Shown here: positions 50,607-59,095 of the stretch, in pieces
Position numbering within the stretch: the stretch's first letter is position 1
Layout of the letters: each line of letters opens with the position of its first letter
Source of the DNA: Streptomyces sp. NBC_01304
Lineage (GTDB): Bacteria; Actinomycetota; Actinomycetes; Streptomycetales; Streptomycetaceae
Length of the DNA: 64,000 nucleotides
Direction of reading: 5' to 3'
Assembly: GCF_035975855.1 (NCBI RefSeq)
Contig: NZ_CP109055.1
Span: forward strand, 10,416,001-10,480,000
Made by a program: the position numbers and the translations under genes
Notes under the pieces: model-generated
Databases searched by the model: none
Told to the model about the DNA's origin: nothing
What the model saw: only the letters and a program-made list of their open reading frames with translations

Positions 50607-51257
50607 ATGAGTACGCCCATGTCCAGCGAACGGCTCGACGTGCTCCCCGGCCACCTCCATGGCTTCGCCCTGATGCACGTGGCGATGCGCCGCGACGCAC
50701 GCCGGCTCACCGCCGCGGCACCCGCCCTGACCGGCGCCGGCCTCGCCGGCGCGGGCGAGTGGTGGCAACGCCTGCGCGGCGTCATCGACTGGCACCACCG
50801 CAGCGAGGACGAGCTGCTCTGGCCCGAGTTGCTGCGCAAGCTGCCCGAATGTGCCGACCAGGCACGCAAGTTGGCGGACGACCACACCGAACTCGACGCC
50901 GCCATGGACGGGGTGTCCGCCGCGCTCAGGCCCGGCGGCGACCCCGCCGCGGTGGCGCCGGCCGCCGGCCGGTTCGGCGAGGTGCTGCACGCACACCTCA
51001 AGGACGAGGAGGACATCGTCTTCCCGGTCTTCATGCGGCTCGAGCCCCGTGACTATCTGAACCTGGAACAGCGCCTGGTGCGGACCGCGCCGCCCAAGGT
51101 CCTCACGTATCTGCCGCCGTGGATGTTCGACGGCGCGGGCGAGGCATCGGTGCGGCACGTGTCGGCGACGATGCCGCCGCCGGTACGTCTGCTCGGCCGC
51201 ACGGTGCTGCGTCGCAGGTACGAACGCGGCCTCGGCGCGATCACCCGGCCACGCTGA
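50607..51257 (+). CDS. Hemerythrin HHE cation-binding domain protein
   Basis: ATG 50607 is preferred over a GTG at 50601 because GGAG (50596-50599) then has normal spacing. The product has 216 residues. Iron-ligand-type residues recur in a four-helix pattern: His in the first helix (GHLHGFALMH), WHHRSEDELLWPE, DDHTELD and HAHLKDEEDIVFP. The basic C-terminal about 60 residues are outside the domain. Such proteins bind di-iron and act in oxygen or nitric-oxide responses. A 9-bp hairpin follows. Confidence 0.88.
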   Translation: MSTPMSSERLDVLPGHLHGFALMHVAMRRDARRLTAAAPALTGAGLAGAGEWWQRLRGVIDWHHRSEDELLWPELLRKLPECADQARKLADDHTELDAAMDGVSAALRPGGDPAAVAPAAGRFGEVLHAHLKDEEDIVFPVFMRLEPRDYLNLEQRLVRTAPPKVLTYLPPWMFDGAGEASVRHVSATMPPPVRLLGRTVLRRRYERGLGAITRPR

Positions 51258-51285
51258 CAGCAGGTCGCCTTCGAAGCGAGCAGCA

Positions 51286-51310
51286 CGCCCCCGAACACGG
51301 CGGGGGCGTT
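51286..51310 (+). terminator. 9-bp GC hairpin after the hemerythrin-like gene
   Basis: Arms 51286-51294 and 51302-51310 are perfectly complementary with a 7-nt loop, 28 bases after the stop codon. No T-run follows. Confidence 0.6.
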
Positions 51311-51391
51311 CCGCTCGCTGGCCGGACCGCTCCCGACCACCACTCCACCACGGGACAACTCCCTTTGACCAAGCGGCGCTTAGGAGCCCCC

Positions 51392-51922
51392 ATGCCCACG
51401 GACCGACCCGCACCCGACCTCGCCGCCGCCCCGGCGGCCGGGCCCGCGCTGTACGCGGCGACGATCGCCATGGGGCTCAGCGCCGGCCTGTACTTCGCCT
51501 TCGACGTCTCCGTGATGCCGGGACTCGAGCGCGGTGACGACCGCACCTATCTGGCCGCCATGCAGAACATCAACGAGGCCATCGAGAACGGCCTGTTCGG
51601 CCTCGTCTTCTTCGGCGCCTTCCTGGCCACCGGTGTGGCCGGCGGCCAACTGCAGCGCCACGGGCGGCGGGCCGCGGCCCGCTGGACCTGGGGAGCGCTG
51701 GCCTGCTACGCCGCCGCCGTCGCCCTGACGGTGGGCATCAACGTCCCGCTCAACCGCAGGCTCGCCGAAGCGGGCGACCCGGACACCATCCGTGAACTCG
51801 CTGCACTCCGGGAGAAGTTCACCAACACCTGGGTGCCGTCCAACAAGGTCCGCACCCTGGCCTGCACCGCGGCCCTGCTCTGTCTGGGCCGGGCCCTGAC
51901 CCTGCGGACCAAGGCCGGCTGA
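51392..51922 (+). CDS. DUF1772 (anthrone oxygenase-like) membrane protein
   Basis: ATG 51392 with TAGGAG five bases upstream; 176 residues. Four hydrophobic segments (about 19-40, 66-86, 98-116, 155-168) surround the family-typical GLYFAFDVSVMPGL and VNVPLNRRL-like motifs (here INVPLNRRL) with the W-x-P-S-N-K-V-R stretch. Some DUF1772 members oxidise anthrones or are helper oxygenases in aromatic polyketide clusters, but most are uncharacterised integral membrane proteins. With no aromatic PKS here, I would not assign oxygenase activity. Confidence 0.85.
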   Translation: MPTDRPAPDLAAAPAAGPALYAATIAMGLSAGLYFAFDVSVMPGLERGDDRTYLAAMQNINEAIENGLFGLVFFGAFLATGVAGGQLQRHGRRAAARWTWGALACYAAAVALTVGINVPLNRRLAEAGDPDTIRELAALREKFTNTWVPSNKVRTLACTAALLCLGRALTLRTKAG

Positions 51923-51971
51923 CCGGCGCGGACCGCACCCCCGACGGGGCGCACCACCCCGTCCCGCAGCT

Positions 51972-52013
51972 GCGCTCGCCCCCCTCCAATTCCCCCGCGT
52001 GGGGGGCGAGCGC
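51972..52013 (+). terminator. 13-bp hairpin between DUF1772 and AraC-type genes
   Basis: Arms 51972-51984 and 52001-52013 pair perfectly with a 16-nt loop. It lies 50 bp after the DUF1772 stop and ends 28 bp before the AraC start, so it may be a terminator or part of the regulator's leader. Confidence 0.6.
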
Positions 52014-52040
52014 GACCAACTCCGAGCAGTGGGGCCTTAC

Positions 52041-53033
52041 ATGGATGCTCTCACCGGCCTTCTGGAGGGTCCGAAGGCGCGTGGCGCCTTCCTCCTCAAG
52101 TCGGTCTTCAACCCGCCCTGGGCGATGCGCATCGAGGACCGCGCCCCGATCTCCCTGGTCACCATGGTGCGCGGCGACGCCTGGGCGATGCCCGACAACG
52201 GCACCCCGGTCCTGCTGCGTCCCGGCGACGTCGCGGTGCTGCGCGGCCCCGACGCGTACACCATCGCCGACACCCGGGGCACTCCCGTCCAGATCGTCGT
52301 CGGCCCCGAACAGCGCTGCAACACCACGGCCGGCGAGGACGTCACCGACACCATGGCGCTCGGCGTGCGCACTTGGGGAGACATCCAGGGGCAGAGCTCC
52401 GCGGTGATGCTCAGCGGCACCTACCAGGCGCCCAGCGAGGTCGGCCGCAGGCTCCTCAACGCGCTGCCGGCGCTGCTCGTACGCCCGGTGGGCAACGACC
52501 AGAACCCCCTCGTCCCGCTGCTCGCCGAGGAGATCCATCGCGACGAGCCCGGCCAGGAGTTGGTACTCGACCGCCTCCTCGACCTGCTCTTCGTCAGCGT
52601 GCTGCGGGCCTGGCTCGCCGAACCCGGCGCCGGGGCCCCCGCCTGGTACCGGGCCCAGTCCGACGCCACGGTCGGCCCCGCGCTCCGGTTGTTGCACGAC
52701 AACCCCGGGCAGGCCTGGACGGTGGACTCCCTCGCGCGCAAGGTCGGCGTCTCACGGGCGGGCCTGGCCCGCCGGTTCACGGCCGTCGTGGGCGAGCCGC
52801 CGATGGCCTACCTCGCGTCCTGGCGCCTGACGCTCGCCGCGGACCTGCTGCGCGAGCCCGACATCACCGTGGCCACCGCCGCCCACCGGGTCGGCTACAG
52901 CAGCGCGTTCGCCCTCAGCTCGGCCTTCAAGAGGGTGCGCGGCATGAGCCCCCAGGAGTACCGCACGAGCCGCGCCGCGAAGGAGGCGCTGGACCTGGAG
53001 GCGCCCTCGGGGACGGTGATCCTGGGCGGCTGA
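52041..53033 (+). CDS. AraC-family transcriptional regulator
   Basis: ATG 52041 is chosen because conservation starts at MDALTGLLEGPKARGAF; the RBS is weak. The product has 330 residues: an N-terminal cupin-like sensing domain (about 1-190, with LLRPGDVAVLRGPDAY) and a C-terminal double helix-turn-helix (about 225-315, SLARKVGVSRAGLARRF and VATAAHRVGYSSAFALSSAFKR). Such regulators often control an adjacent gene, here the DUF1772 gene upstream or the minus-strand operon that converges on it. The ligand is unknown. Confidence 0.9.
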   Translation: MDALTGLLEGPKARGAFLLKSVFNPPWAMRIEDRAPISLVTMVRGDAWAMPDNGTPVLLRPGDVAVLRGPDAYTIADTRGTPVQIVVGPEQRCNTTAGEDVTDTMALGVRTWGDIQGQSSAVMLSGTYQAPSEVGRRLLNALPALLVRPVGNDQNPLVPLLAEEIHRDEPGQELVLDRLLDLLFVSVLRAWLAEPGAGAPAWYRAQSDATVGPALRLLHDNPGQAWTVDSLARKVGVSRAGLARRFTAVVGEPPMAYLASWRLTLAADLLREPDITVATAAHRVGYSSAFALSSAFKRVRGMSPQEYRTSRAAKEALDLEAPSGTVILGG

Positions 53034-53043
53034 GCCTCGGCGC

Positions 53044-53215
53044 GGGCTGGGTGGGCGCGATGTCGACTGAGGCTGGTCGCGAGCTGAGCGGGGGCGACGC
53101 CGGCCGAGTCCAGCCGTGCGCCGGCTGGGCGTGACGTCGGCCGAGCCCGATCACGGGCCGGGTGGCCGCGATGTCGGCTGCGCCCCGCAGCGGCCCGGCT
53201 GGGCGGCACGTCGGA
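53044..53215 (+). repeat. Degenerate tandem repeats in a non-coding gap
   Basis: The 313-bp gap between the AraC gene and the converging hydrolase operon holds about four imperfect copies, 40-60 bp apart, of an element like GGCTGGGCG-(A/T)GTCGGCCGAG (53044, 53125, 53155, 53195 regions). No frame looks coding. The gap ends in a strong hairpin. Confidence 0.6.
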
Positions 53216-53248
53216 CGAGCTCCGCCGCAGGCGTGCCGCGTACGACAA

Positions 53249-53296
53249 CGCGGGTGTGGGGACGTCGAGTTGTCACTCGACGTCCCCACACCCGCG
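53249..53296. terminator. 21-bp perfect hairpin between converging units
   Basis: Arms 53249-53269 and 53276-53296 pair perfectly with a 6-nt loop. It serves the plus-strand AraC gene and the minus-strand five-gene operon that ends at 53347. Confidence 0.92.
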
Positions 53297-53346
53297 CTCG
53301 TATCCGCGTGGCCCGGCCGCCCGCTCAGGACCGCCCGGACGCCCGC

Positions 53347-54186
53347 TCAGGGCTGCCGGTCCACCAGCTCGCGTACCGCCCGTACGACCGCCTCGGGGGT
53401 CTCCAGGGGCAGCATGTGTCCGGCCCCCGCCAGCTCCTCGAAGCGGGCCTCCACCAGGGCGTCGGCCACCGCACGGCCCAGCTCCGGCTTGATGACACGG
53501 TCGCCGTCGCCCGCGAGCACCACGGCCGGGATGCGCACCGCGGCCAGCGGCTCGCGCAGGTCCATGCCGCGCGACGAACGGAAGGCGTCCGCCCGCACCT
53601 CGGGCGAAGTGGCGGCGAACATCTGCCGGTTGACCTCCAGGGCCCGCCGGTCGACCCGCTTGCCCATGGTCTGGCCGAGCAGCTTGCGGCCGAGGGCCGG
53701 CCTGCGCAGTGCCCGGGAGAACAGGGCGCTGCCCATCATCTTCACTTCGCTGTCCGGGGTGTCCTGATCGTGCGCGGCCGTGCCGAGCAGCACCAGGCCG
53801 GCCAGCTTCCGGCTGCCCCCGGCGACGTACGACAGGGCCGCGAAGCCGCCGCCGGAGTGGCCGACGACGATCGCGTCCGGCGCCTCGACGTGGTCGAGCA
53901 CCGCCCCGAGGTCCGCACCGAGCCGGTCGATCCCGAACGGCTCCCGCCCCGAGGTCGAGGCGCCGTGCCCGCGCTGGTCGTAGAGGACCACCCGATGACC
54001 CTCGCGGATCAGCCGGTCGGCGACGGTGCCCCACACCCGGCGGGCCGCGGCCCAGCCGTGTGCGAGGACCACCGTCGTGCCGGAGGCGGGACCGAGCGGC
54101 GAGAGCACGGTGACGGCCAGGCGTGCGCCGTCGTCCGTGTGCACCGTCGTCTCCGCGGCCACCGGCCTGGTCAGTGCCGTCGTCAT
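53347..54186 (-). CDS. Alpha/beta hydrolase
   Basis: Start ATG 54186 overlaps the upstream SRPBCC stop (ATGA). The product has 279 residues with LAHGWAAARRVW (oxyanion region), the nucleophile elbow GHSGGGFAAL, the acid in AGDGDRVI and the His in GAGHMLP, so the triad is complete. It is similar in length to esterase/haloperoxidase-type hydrolases. It is the last gene of a five-gene operon with a Baeyer-Villiger-type monooxygenase; cleaving the ester or lactone formed by that enzyme is a reasonable role (inference). Confidence 0.88.
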   Translation of the reverse strand: MTTALTRPVAAETTVHTDDGARLAVTVLSPLGPASGTTVVLAHGWAAARRVWGTVADRLIREGHRVVLYDQRGHGASTSGREPFGIDRLGADLGAVLDHVEAPDAIVVGHSGGGFAALSYVAGGSRKLAGLVLLGTAAHDQDTPDSEVKMMGSALFSRALRRPALGRKLLGQTMGKRVDRRALEVNRQMFAATSPEVRADAFRSSRGMDLREPLAAVRIPAVVLAGDGDRVIKPELGRAVADALVEARFEELAGAGHMLPLETPEAVVRAVRELVDRQP

Positions 54187-54656
54187 GCCCGCTCCTTCGC
54201 CAGCAGGCCGTCCAGGGCGACAAAGGCGGAACTGGTGGCCTTGGAGTGCTCGGCGCCGACGTCGGCGACCTTCGCGAGCAGCTTCAGCCAGCCGTGCGGA
54301 CGGCCCCGGAAGTGCATGCCGATCCGCGTCCGCCTGCCGCCGTCCACCGGGTCGAGCACGAACTCGCTCGGCCCCCGGAAGACCCCGTCGACGTACTCGA
54401 TCTCCAGGCGCCTGCCGGGCTCGACCGCGGTCGTCCGGGCCGTGAACCTGAGCTTGGGACCGCCCTTGTCGACGCCCTTGGTGTGCACCGTCACCTTCAC
54501 CTCGCCGCCCACCTCGTCGGGCGAACCCGACCCGGGGGCAAAGGTGTTGGACGGAACCCACCAGCGGCCGCCGCCGCGGAACTCGTCGAGCAGCGCGTCC
54601 CAGACAGCGGCGGGCGGCGCGTCGACGACTGCTTCGTCGATGAGGTCGTAAGTCAT
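54183..54656 (-). CDS. SRPBCC (START-like/polyketide cyclase fold) protein
   Basis: 157 residues from ATG 54656. The N-terminal DEAVVDAPPAAVWDALLDEF and central VEPGRRLEIEYVDGVFRGPSEFVLDPVDGGRRTRI give the helix-grip SRPBCC pattern with a hydrophobic cavity. It probably binds a lipid or polyketide-like ligand. Catalysis cannot be read from sequence. It sits between the FAD oxidase gene (22 bp gap) and the hydrolase gene (4-bp overlap), so it is co-transcribed with both. Confidence 0.85.
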   Translation of the reverse strand: MTYDLIDEAVVDAPPAAVWDALLDEFRGGGRWWVPSNTFAPGSGSPDEVGGEVKVTVHTKGVDKGGPKLRFTARTTAVEPGRRLEIEYVDGVFRGPSEFVLDPVDGGRRTRIGMHFRGRPHGWLKLLAKVADVGAEHSKATSSAFVALDGLLAKERA

Positions 54657-54678
54657 GCCGTAACTCCTGTGGGCAGGG

Positions 54679-56169
54679 TCAGGCGAAGAATCCCTGACCG
54701 GGGGTGAGGATGTTCGCGGGGTCGTACCGCTTCTTGGCGGCCGCGAACGCGTCCCAGCGCGAACCGAAGTGCCGCTTCCAGTCGGCCTGGGTCATGTTGG
54801 GTATCGCACCGACGAGGTAGCGCTTGGCGCCGAGCGCCACGGCCTTGTCGTAGAGCCGGCGGTTCTGCTCCAGCATCTTGTCGATCTCCGGCTTTCCGGT
54901 GCCGGGCGACGGGAAGTTCAACTGGTCGAAGAGATAGCCGATCTGACCGCCGGGCTGCACCGTGAGCGGGCGGCGGACCTTCGAGATGGGATACGGGTAG
55001 AAGAGGAGGAAGCCGCCGCCGAGGGTCTCGGGAGTCAGCTGGCTCTCCACCAGCTGCATGAACTCCTTCGTCTTCGACGCGGGCAGGAACAGGCTCAGCC
55101 AAGGCTTCGGCTGGTCCCAGAACCCCTGCTCCTTCAGGTACACCTCGTAGGCGTCGAGGCGGAACATGTAGTCGAGGAAGGTGCCGTCCTCGATGGTCGC
55201 GGCGGGCCGGTCGTCGCGCAGCCCCGCGAGGAGCTTGGCCCGGTCGGGAGGCGTCGTGCCCGAGTAGTACGCCGCCGCCTCCAGCTTGTACTGCCAAGCG
55301 GTGTTGTCCGCGGTGCGCAGCAGCTCGCCGGCCTGGGCGCTGAAGCGCCCGTCGGCCATGACCTTCTCCGAGTCGGCCAGGTAGGTCGTCAGGTCCTTGT
55401 AGTAGAGGCTGAAGACCGTCGCGCGGGCCGGCGCGGGGATGAGCTTGAGCCGGGCGCGGACGATGATGCCGCACTGGCCGCCGCCGCCGAGCACCGCGTC
55501 GAACAGACCCGGAGGGCTGGACGGCGTCGCGGTCACCAGCTGGCCGGTGCCGGTGACCACGTCGACCGAAAGGACGTTGTCCGTCTGCAGGCCGTACCGC
55601 TGAACGGTGCCGCCGATGCCGCCGAGGCTGAGCGTGCCGCCCACCGACAGGTGCAGATAGTCGGTGAGTGCCGGCGGCGTCTTGCCCTTGTCGGCGGTGG
55701 CCCTGGTGAGCTGGGCCCAGGTGACACCGGCCTCCACGCAGGCACTCTGCGAGTCGATGCTCACTATCTTCGACAGGCCACGGGCGTCGATGGAGACGCC
55801 GCCCGGTACCTCGGCCTGGCCGTAGCAGGAGTGCGACTCGATGTCGTTGCCCGTCCCGCTGCGGCCGTTCATCGCAATCTTGAGCTTGTTCTCACGGCAG
55901 TAGTTGACCATCTTGACGATGTCCTGCACCGAGCCGGGCTTGAGCACCGCCCACGGGGCCCCGCTCTTCAGCTTGCCGAAGTCCTCGCCGTACGGTGCCA
56001 CTTGCTCGGGCGTGGTCTCCAGCGTGCCGTCCAGCGGGGGGATCGCGGCCAGCGGCCCGGCGTCGACCGCCTCGCCCGCAGTGGCCCAGCCCTGGGTCGC
56101 ACTCCAGCCGATCACCGCGGTGGCGGCCATGCCGCCCAGGACCCCGCGGCGCGATAGCTTCCTCGTCAT
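54679..56169 (-). CDS. Tat-exported FAD-linked oxidase (cytokinin dehydrogenase-like)
   Basis: ATG 56169 gives a good distance to GGGAG; a TTG at 56178 abuts it. The product has 496 residues. The N-terminus MTRKLSRRGVLGG plus a hydrophobic Ala-rich stretch is a twin-arginine signal, so the protein should be folded with FAD and exported. The FAD_binding_4 fold is shown by APWAVLKPGSVQDIVKMVNY, SHSCYGQ (His113 probably carries covalent FAD, as in the GHS-x-x-GQ motif of cytokinin dehydrogenases), HLSVGGTLSLGGIGG and VLGGGGQCGIIV. It oxidises an unknown small molecule, perhaps at the cell surface late in the pathway. Export of one enzyme of an otherwise cytosolic operon is notable. Confidence 0.88.
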   Translation of the reverse strand: MTRKLSRRGVLGGMAATAVIGWSATQGWATAGEAVDAGPLAAIPPLDGTLETTPEQVAPYGEDFGKLKSGAPWAVLKPGSVQDIVKMVNYCRENKLKIAMNGRSGTGNDIESHSCYGQAEVPGGVSIDARGLSKIVSIDSQSACVEAGVTWAQLTRATADKGKTPPALTDYLHLSVGGTLSLGGIGGTVQRYGLQTDNVLSVDVVTGTGQLVTATPSSPPGLFDAVLGGGGQCGIIVRARLKLIPAPARATVFSLYYKDLTTYLADSEKVMADGRFSAQAGELLRTADNTAWQYKLEAAAYYSGTTPPDRAKLLAGLRDDRPAATIEDGTFLDYMFRLDAYEVYLKEQGFWDQPKPWLSLFLPASKTKEFMQLVESQLTPETLGGGFLLFYPYPISKVRRPLTVQPGGQIGYLFDQLNFPSPGTGKPEIDKMLEQNRRLYDKAVALGAKRYLVGAIPNMTQADWKRHFGSRWDAFAAAKKRYDPANILTPGQGFFA

Positions 56170-56188
56170 CGTCGTCAACTCCCGTTGC

Positions 56189-57748
56189 TCAAGCGTGGTG
56201 CACCGACGGTCTCCCCGCTCCGACGCTTGTGGCGAGCTGATACTCGTGCGGATCGAATCGCCGTGTCTGTCGGCGGAATCGCCACGTGTACGTTGGCCAG
56301 ATCGAGGGGTTGCGTCCGTGCTCGTCGAGGTACCAGCTGCGGCAGTTTCCAGCGTTCCAGACGGTCCCGTCGAGTCGTGCGGCGAGCGCCTCGTTCCAGG
56401 CTGACTGGACTGTCGAGCGAACCTCCACGCTCGCGAGATTGCGCTTGGACATTTCCTTGAGTGTGTCCATGACGTAGCCGATTTGCGCCTCGATCATCAC
56501 CACTTGCGAGGAATGTCCGAGCGTGGTGTTGGGGCCGAGGAGCATGAACAGATTCGGGAAGCCGGCCACCGTGGTCCCGCGGTGCGCGGACATCCCGTTC
56601 TCCCGCCACACGTCCCGCAGCAGCGCGCCGCCGCGGCCGGTGATCCGCCCGGCGACCGGCCGGTCGGTGGCCTGGAAGCCGGTGCCGAGGATGATGGTGT
56701 CGACCTCGCGCTCGGTGCCGTCGGCCGAGACGACCGACTTGGCACCGACCCGTGCGATCGAGTCCGTGACGAGCTCGACGTTGTCCTGCTGGATCGCCGG
56801 ATACCAGGTGTTGGAGAACAGCAGCCGCTTGCACGCCATCACATAGTCCGGCGTGAGCTTCGCCCGCAGCTCCGGGTCCGCGACGCTCTTTGCGAGGTGG
56901 TCGCTCGCCATCTTCTGCATTTTCCCGGCGACCTTGGGGCGGGCCATCACGAAGGCGAGGATCTCCCGGCCCCACATGTTGAAGTTGCGCCGGAAGCGCT
57001 GGTAGCCGGGCACCTTGTGCAGCAGGAAGGACTGCAGCGCGCTGGTGGCCTTGTCGTTCTTGGGGCCGACCCACGGAGGGGTGCGCTGGTACAGGTCGAG
57101 GTGGCCCACCTCGGGCTGGATCTTCGGCACGAACTGGATGGCGGAGGCACCGGTGCCGATGACGGCGACGCGGCGTCCGGCCAGCTCGTGGTCGTGGTTC
57201 CAGCGCGAGGAGTGGAACACCTCGCCCTCGAAGTCCGCCAGGCCCTCGATGTCGGGCACGGCCGGCTCGCTCAGATACCCGGTGCCGGTGACCAGCACCT
57301 GGGCGGTGTACTCGCCCTGCGAAGTCTGCAGGTGCCAGCACCGGGTCTGCTCGTCCCAGGTCGCGCCGAGCAGCTCGTGCCCGAAGCGGATGTGCGGACG
57401 TACGCCGAAACGGTCGGCGCAGTCCCGCAGGTAGGAGTGCAGCTCGGCCTGCTTGCCGAACGTCGACTTCCACCCCGGGTTCTGCGCGAACGAGAAGGAG
57501 TAGAGGTGGGACATGACGTCGCAGGCGCACCCCGGATAGGAGTTGTCGCGCCAGGTGCCGCCCACCTCGTCGGCCCGCTCGAAGACGAGGAAGTCGTCAA
57601 TTCCCTTCTGCAGCAGCCGGATCGCCATGCCGAGGCCGGAGAATCCGGTGCCGATGACCGCCACCCGCAGATGCCGGGTGGGTCCGCCGCCGGTGCGTTC
57701 GGCGGCGGGTGCCCCCCTCTGGGCGGGAGGTTCGAGAATGCTAGTCAT
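56189..57748 (-). CDS. Flavin monooxygenase, Baeyer-Villiger type
   Basis: ATG 57748 with AGGAGGG five bases upstream, 10 bp after the methyltransferase stop; 519 residues. Two Rossmann loops are present: GTGFSGLG (FAD, near residue 34) and GTGASAIQ (NADPH). Between them is FEGEVFHSSRW, a full match to the type I Baeyer-Villiger FxGxxxHxxxW motif. It should insert oxygen next to a ketone or hydroxylate a heteroatom, using NADPH and O2. No N-terminal signal is seen. With the hydrolase gene downstream it suggests ketone-to-ester conversion then cleavage, but the substrate is unknown. Confidence 0.92.
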   Translation of the reverse strand: MTSILEPPAQRGAPAAERTGGGPTRHLRVAVIGTGFSGLGMAIRLLQKGIDDFLVFERADEVGGTWRDNSYPGCACDVMSHLYSFSFAQNPGWKSTFGKQAELHSYLRDCADRFGVRPHIRFGHELLGATWDEQTRCWHLQTSQGEYTAQVLVTGTGYLSEPAVPDIEGLADFEGEVFHSSRWNHDHELAGRRVAVIGTGASAIQFVPKIQPEVGHLDLYQRTPPWVGPKNDKATSALQSFLLHKVPGYQRFRRNFNMWGREILAFVMARPKVAGKMQKMASDHLAKSVADPELRAKLTPDYVMACKRLLFSNTWYPAIQQDNVELVTDSIARVGAKSVVSADGTEREVDTIILGTGFQATDRPVAGRITGRGGALLRDVWRENGMSAHRGTTVAGFPNLFMLLGPNTTLGHSSQVVMIEAQIGYVMDTLKEMSKRNLASVEVRSTVQSAWNEALAARLDGTVWNAGNCRSWYLDEHGRNPSIWPTYTWRFRRQTRRFDPHEYQLATSVGAGRPSVHHA

Positions 57749-57758
57749 GTCGGCCCTC

Positions 57759-58637
57759 CTAGCGCCGTGCGACGGTGATGCGGAAGTTGTTGAAGAACTT
57801 GTCCTCGAGCGTGTACGCGAAGATGTCCAGGTAGCGCTCGAAGCGGGCCACGACCTCCTCGCCCTCCAGGGCGACGGCCTCGTCCCGACGCGCGGCGAGC
57901 AGCTCGAGCCAGGCGCGGCACGCGACCGCGAACGACTCACGCTCGTTGACGATCTCGACGACGTCGAAGAGACCCTCGGCGGCCTGCGTCAGCTCGTGCA
58001 GGTGCGGGATGTGGCAGTTCTCGAACTCGGAGCGCTGCAGGAACTTCAGGTCGTCGAGCAGCTGCCGGTTCATCGGCAGGGCCTCGGCGGTCATGGTGTG
58101 CAGCACGAACTTCGCACCGGGCTTGAGGTTCTTCCCGACCTTGTTGAAGAACACCCGGTACTTCTTGGTGCGCTCGCGCGGCGGCAGCGTCGAGGAGACG
58201 AAGTGCTCCAGCGCGTTGATGCAGAACGCCGCGTCGTAGGGGTCGTCGGTGGTGTGGTCCTCCCAGCTCTCGACGCGCGTCGTCAGACGCGGGTTGTCGA
58301 GGCCGGCGATGAACGCCTCCTGGGTGCGGCTGAGCGTGAGGCCCACCGCCTGCTCCACGCCGTGCACGGTCGTGGCGCGGTTGATCATGGTTCCCCAGCC
58401 GCAGCCCACGTCCAGGACGCGGCGTGCGCCCGCGGCGTCGGCGAGTTCCACGAACCGGTCGAGCTTGCGCTCCTGAGCCTCGTCGAGCGCCTCCGTGAGG
58501 CCCTCGCCCTCCTCCCAGTAGCCGCCCGAGTACATCATCGTCGGGCCCAGCAGGAGGCGGTAGAAGTCGTTACTCACCTCGTAGTGGTGCCTGATCGCGT
58601 CGACCTCGGGGACCGACCTGTCAGTGACCGTCGTCAT
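57759..58637 (-). CDS. Cyclopropane-fatty-acid-synthase-type SAM methyltransferase
   Basis: ATG 58637 with GAGGA upstream; 292 residues. HHYEVSNDFYRLLLGPTMMY then YSGGYW is the N-terminal signature of the CFA/mycolic-acid methyltransferase family, followed by the SAM loop VLDVGCGWGTM and ALEHF. The Cys usual in the YSCAYW segment is Gly, so classical cyclopropanation is doubtful; C-methylation of an activated carbon or alkene is equally possible. It is the first gene of the operon and the only recognisable small-molecule methyltransferase in this window, next to a full methyl-cycle cassette. Confidence 0.9.
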   Translation of the reverse strand: MTTVTDRSVPEVDAIRHHYEVSNDFYRLLLGPTMMYSGGYWEEGEGLTEALDEAQERKLDRFVELADAAGARRVLDVGCGWGTMINRATTVHGVEQAVGLTLSRTQEAFIAGLDNPRLTTRVESWEDHTTDDPYDAAFCINALEHFVSSTLPPRERTKKYRVFFNKVGKNLKPGAKFVLHTMTAEALPMNRQLLDDLKFLQRSEFENCHIPHLHELTQAAEGLFDVVEIVNERESFAVACRAWLELLAARRDEAVALEGEEVVARFERYLDIFAYTLEDKFFNNFRITVARR

Positions 58638-58826
58638 TGCGTCCTCAACTCCTGTCCGGCATAGGGCTGTCGGGGTCGAGACAAGCGTGTTGCTCGCAAC
58701 AGATGTGCAAGACGGACGCCGAACGGCGCTGTTGCGCACGCCTTGCGTGCCACCGGCTTCCATGCATCTCACGAACAGCCGGACGTCCGGAGCAGCCGGA
58801 GCACCCGCGAGAGAGGACCGAACCTC
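58638..58826. promoter_or_regulatory. Divergent promoter region with two palindromes
   Basis: This 189-bp region lies between the minus-strand methyltransferase operon and the plus-strand ACP operon. It holds TGTTGC-TC-GCAACA (58688-58701) and GCACGC-CTT-GCGTGC (58736-58750), both perfect inverted repeats, and TGTTGC recurs at 58730. The spacing of about 48 bp, with the sites near the middle, suits a shared operator controlling both directions (inference). Confidence 0.5.
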
Positions 58827-59081
58827 ATGTCCCTGCCCACCATCGAAGAACTGGCGAGCCAGCTCGAGGCCGTGTCGGGAGCCCAGAAGGTCGACCCCGA
58901 CCACCCGCTGCAGCACATTGCGGATGTGGACTCGCTTGACCTGATGGAGTGGTTGTACGGCTTCCAGAACGAGTACCCGCACATTCCCGCAGACGAGTCG
59001 TTGTTCGCCGACATCGACGACACGACCACGCTGCGCGTCGTCTACGACCGGATCGTCGCGCTCGCGCCGGCCCAGGTCTGA
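58827..59081 (+). CDS. Discrete acyl carrier protein
   Basis: ATG 58827 with GAGAGG at 58811-58816; 84 residues, acidic, with the attachment motif VDSLDLMEW (Ser36). Carrier proteins hold the growing acyl chain on phosphopantetheine. It is followed 14 bp later by KAS III and a ketoreductase, so it is most likely their dedicated carrier. The frame extends further upstream, but that part lacks family similarity. Confidence 0.9.
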   Translation: MSLPTIEELASQLEAVSGAQKVDPDHPLQHIADVDSLDLMEWLYGFQNEYPHIPADESLFADIDDTTTLRVVYDRIVALAPAQV

Positions 59082-59095
59082 GCGGGAGAGCGCCT

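Noticed and set aside
51392..51922. Anthrone oxygenase acting on an aromatic polyketide
   Set aside because: DUF1772 membership alone does not show activity, and the cluster has no aromatic PKS.
57759..58637. Firm call of a cyclopropane synthase
   Set aside because: The family is clear, but the usual Cys is missing and many members methylate other substrates, so only the family is reported.
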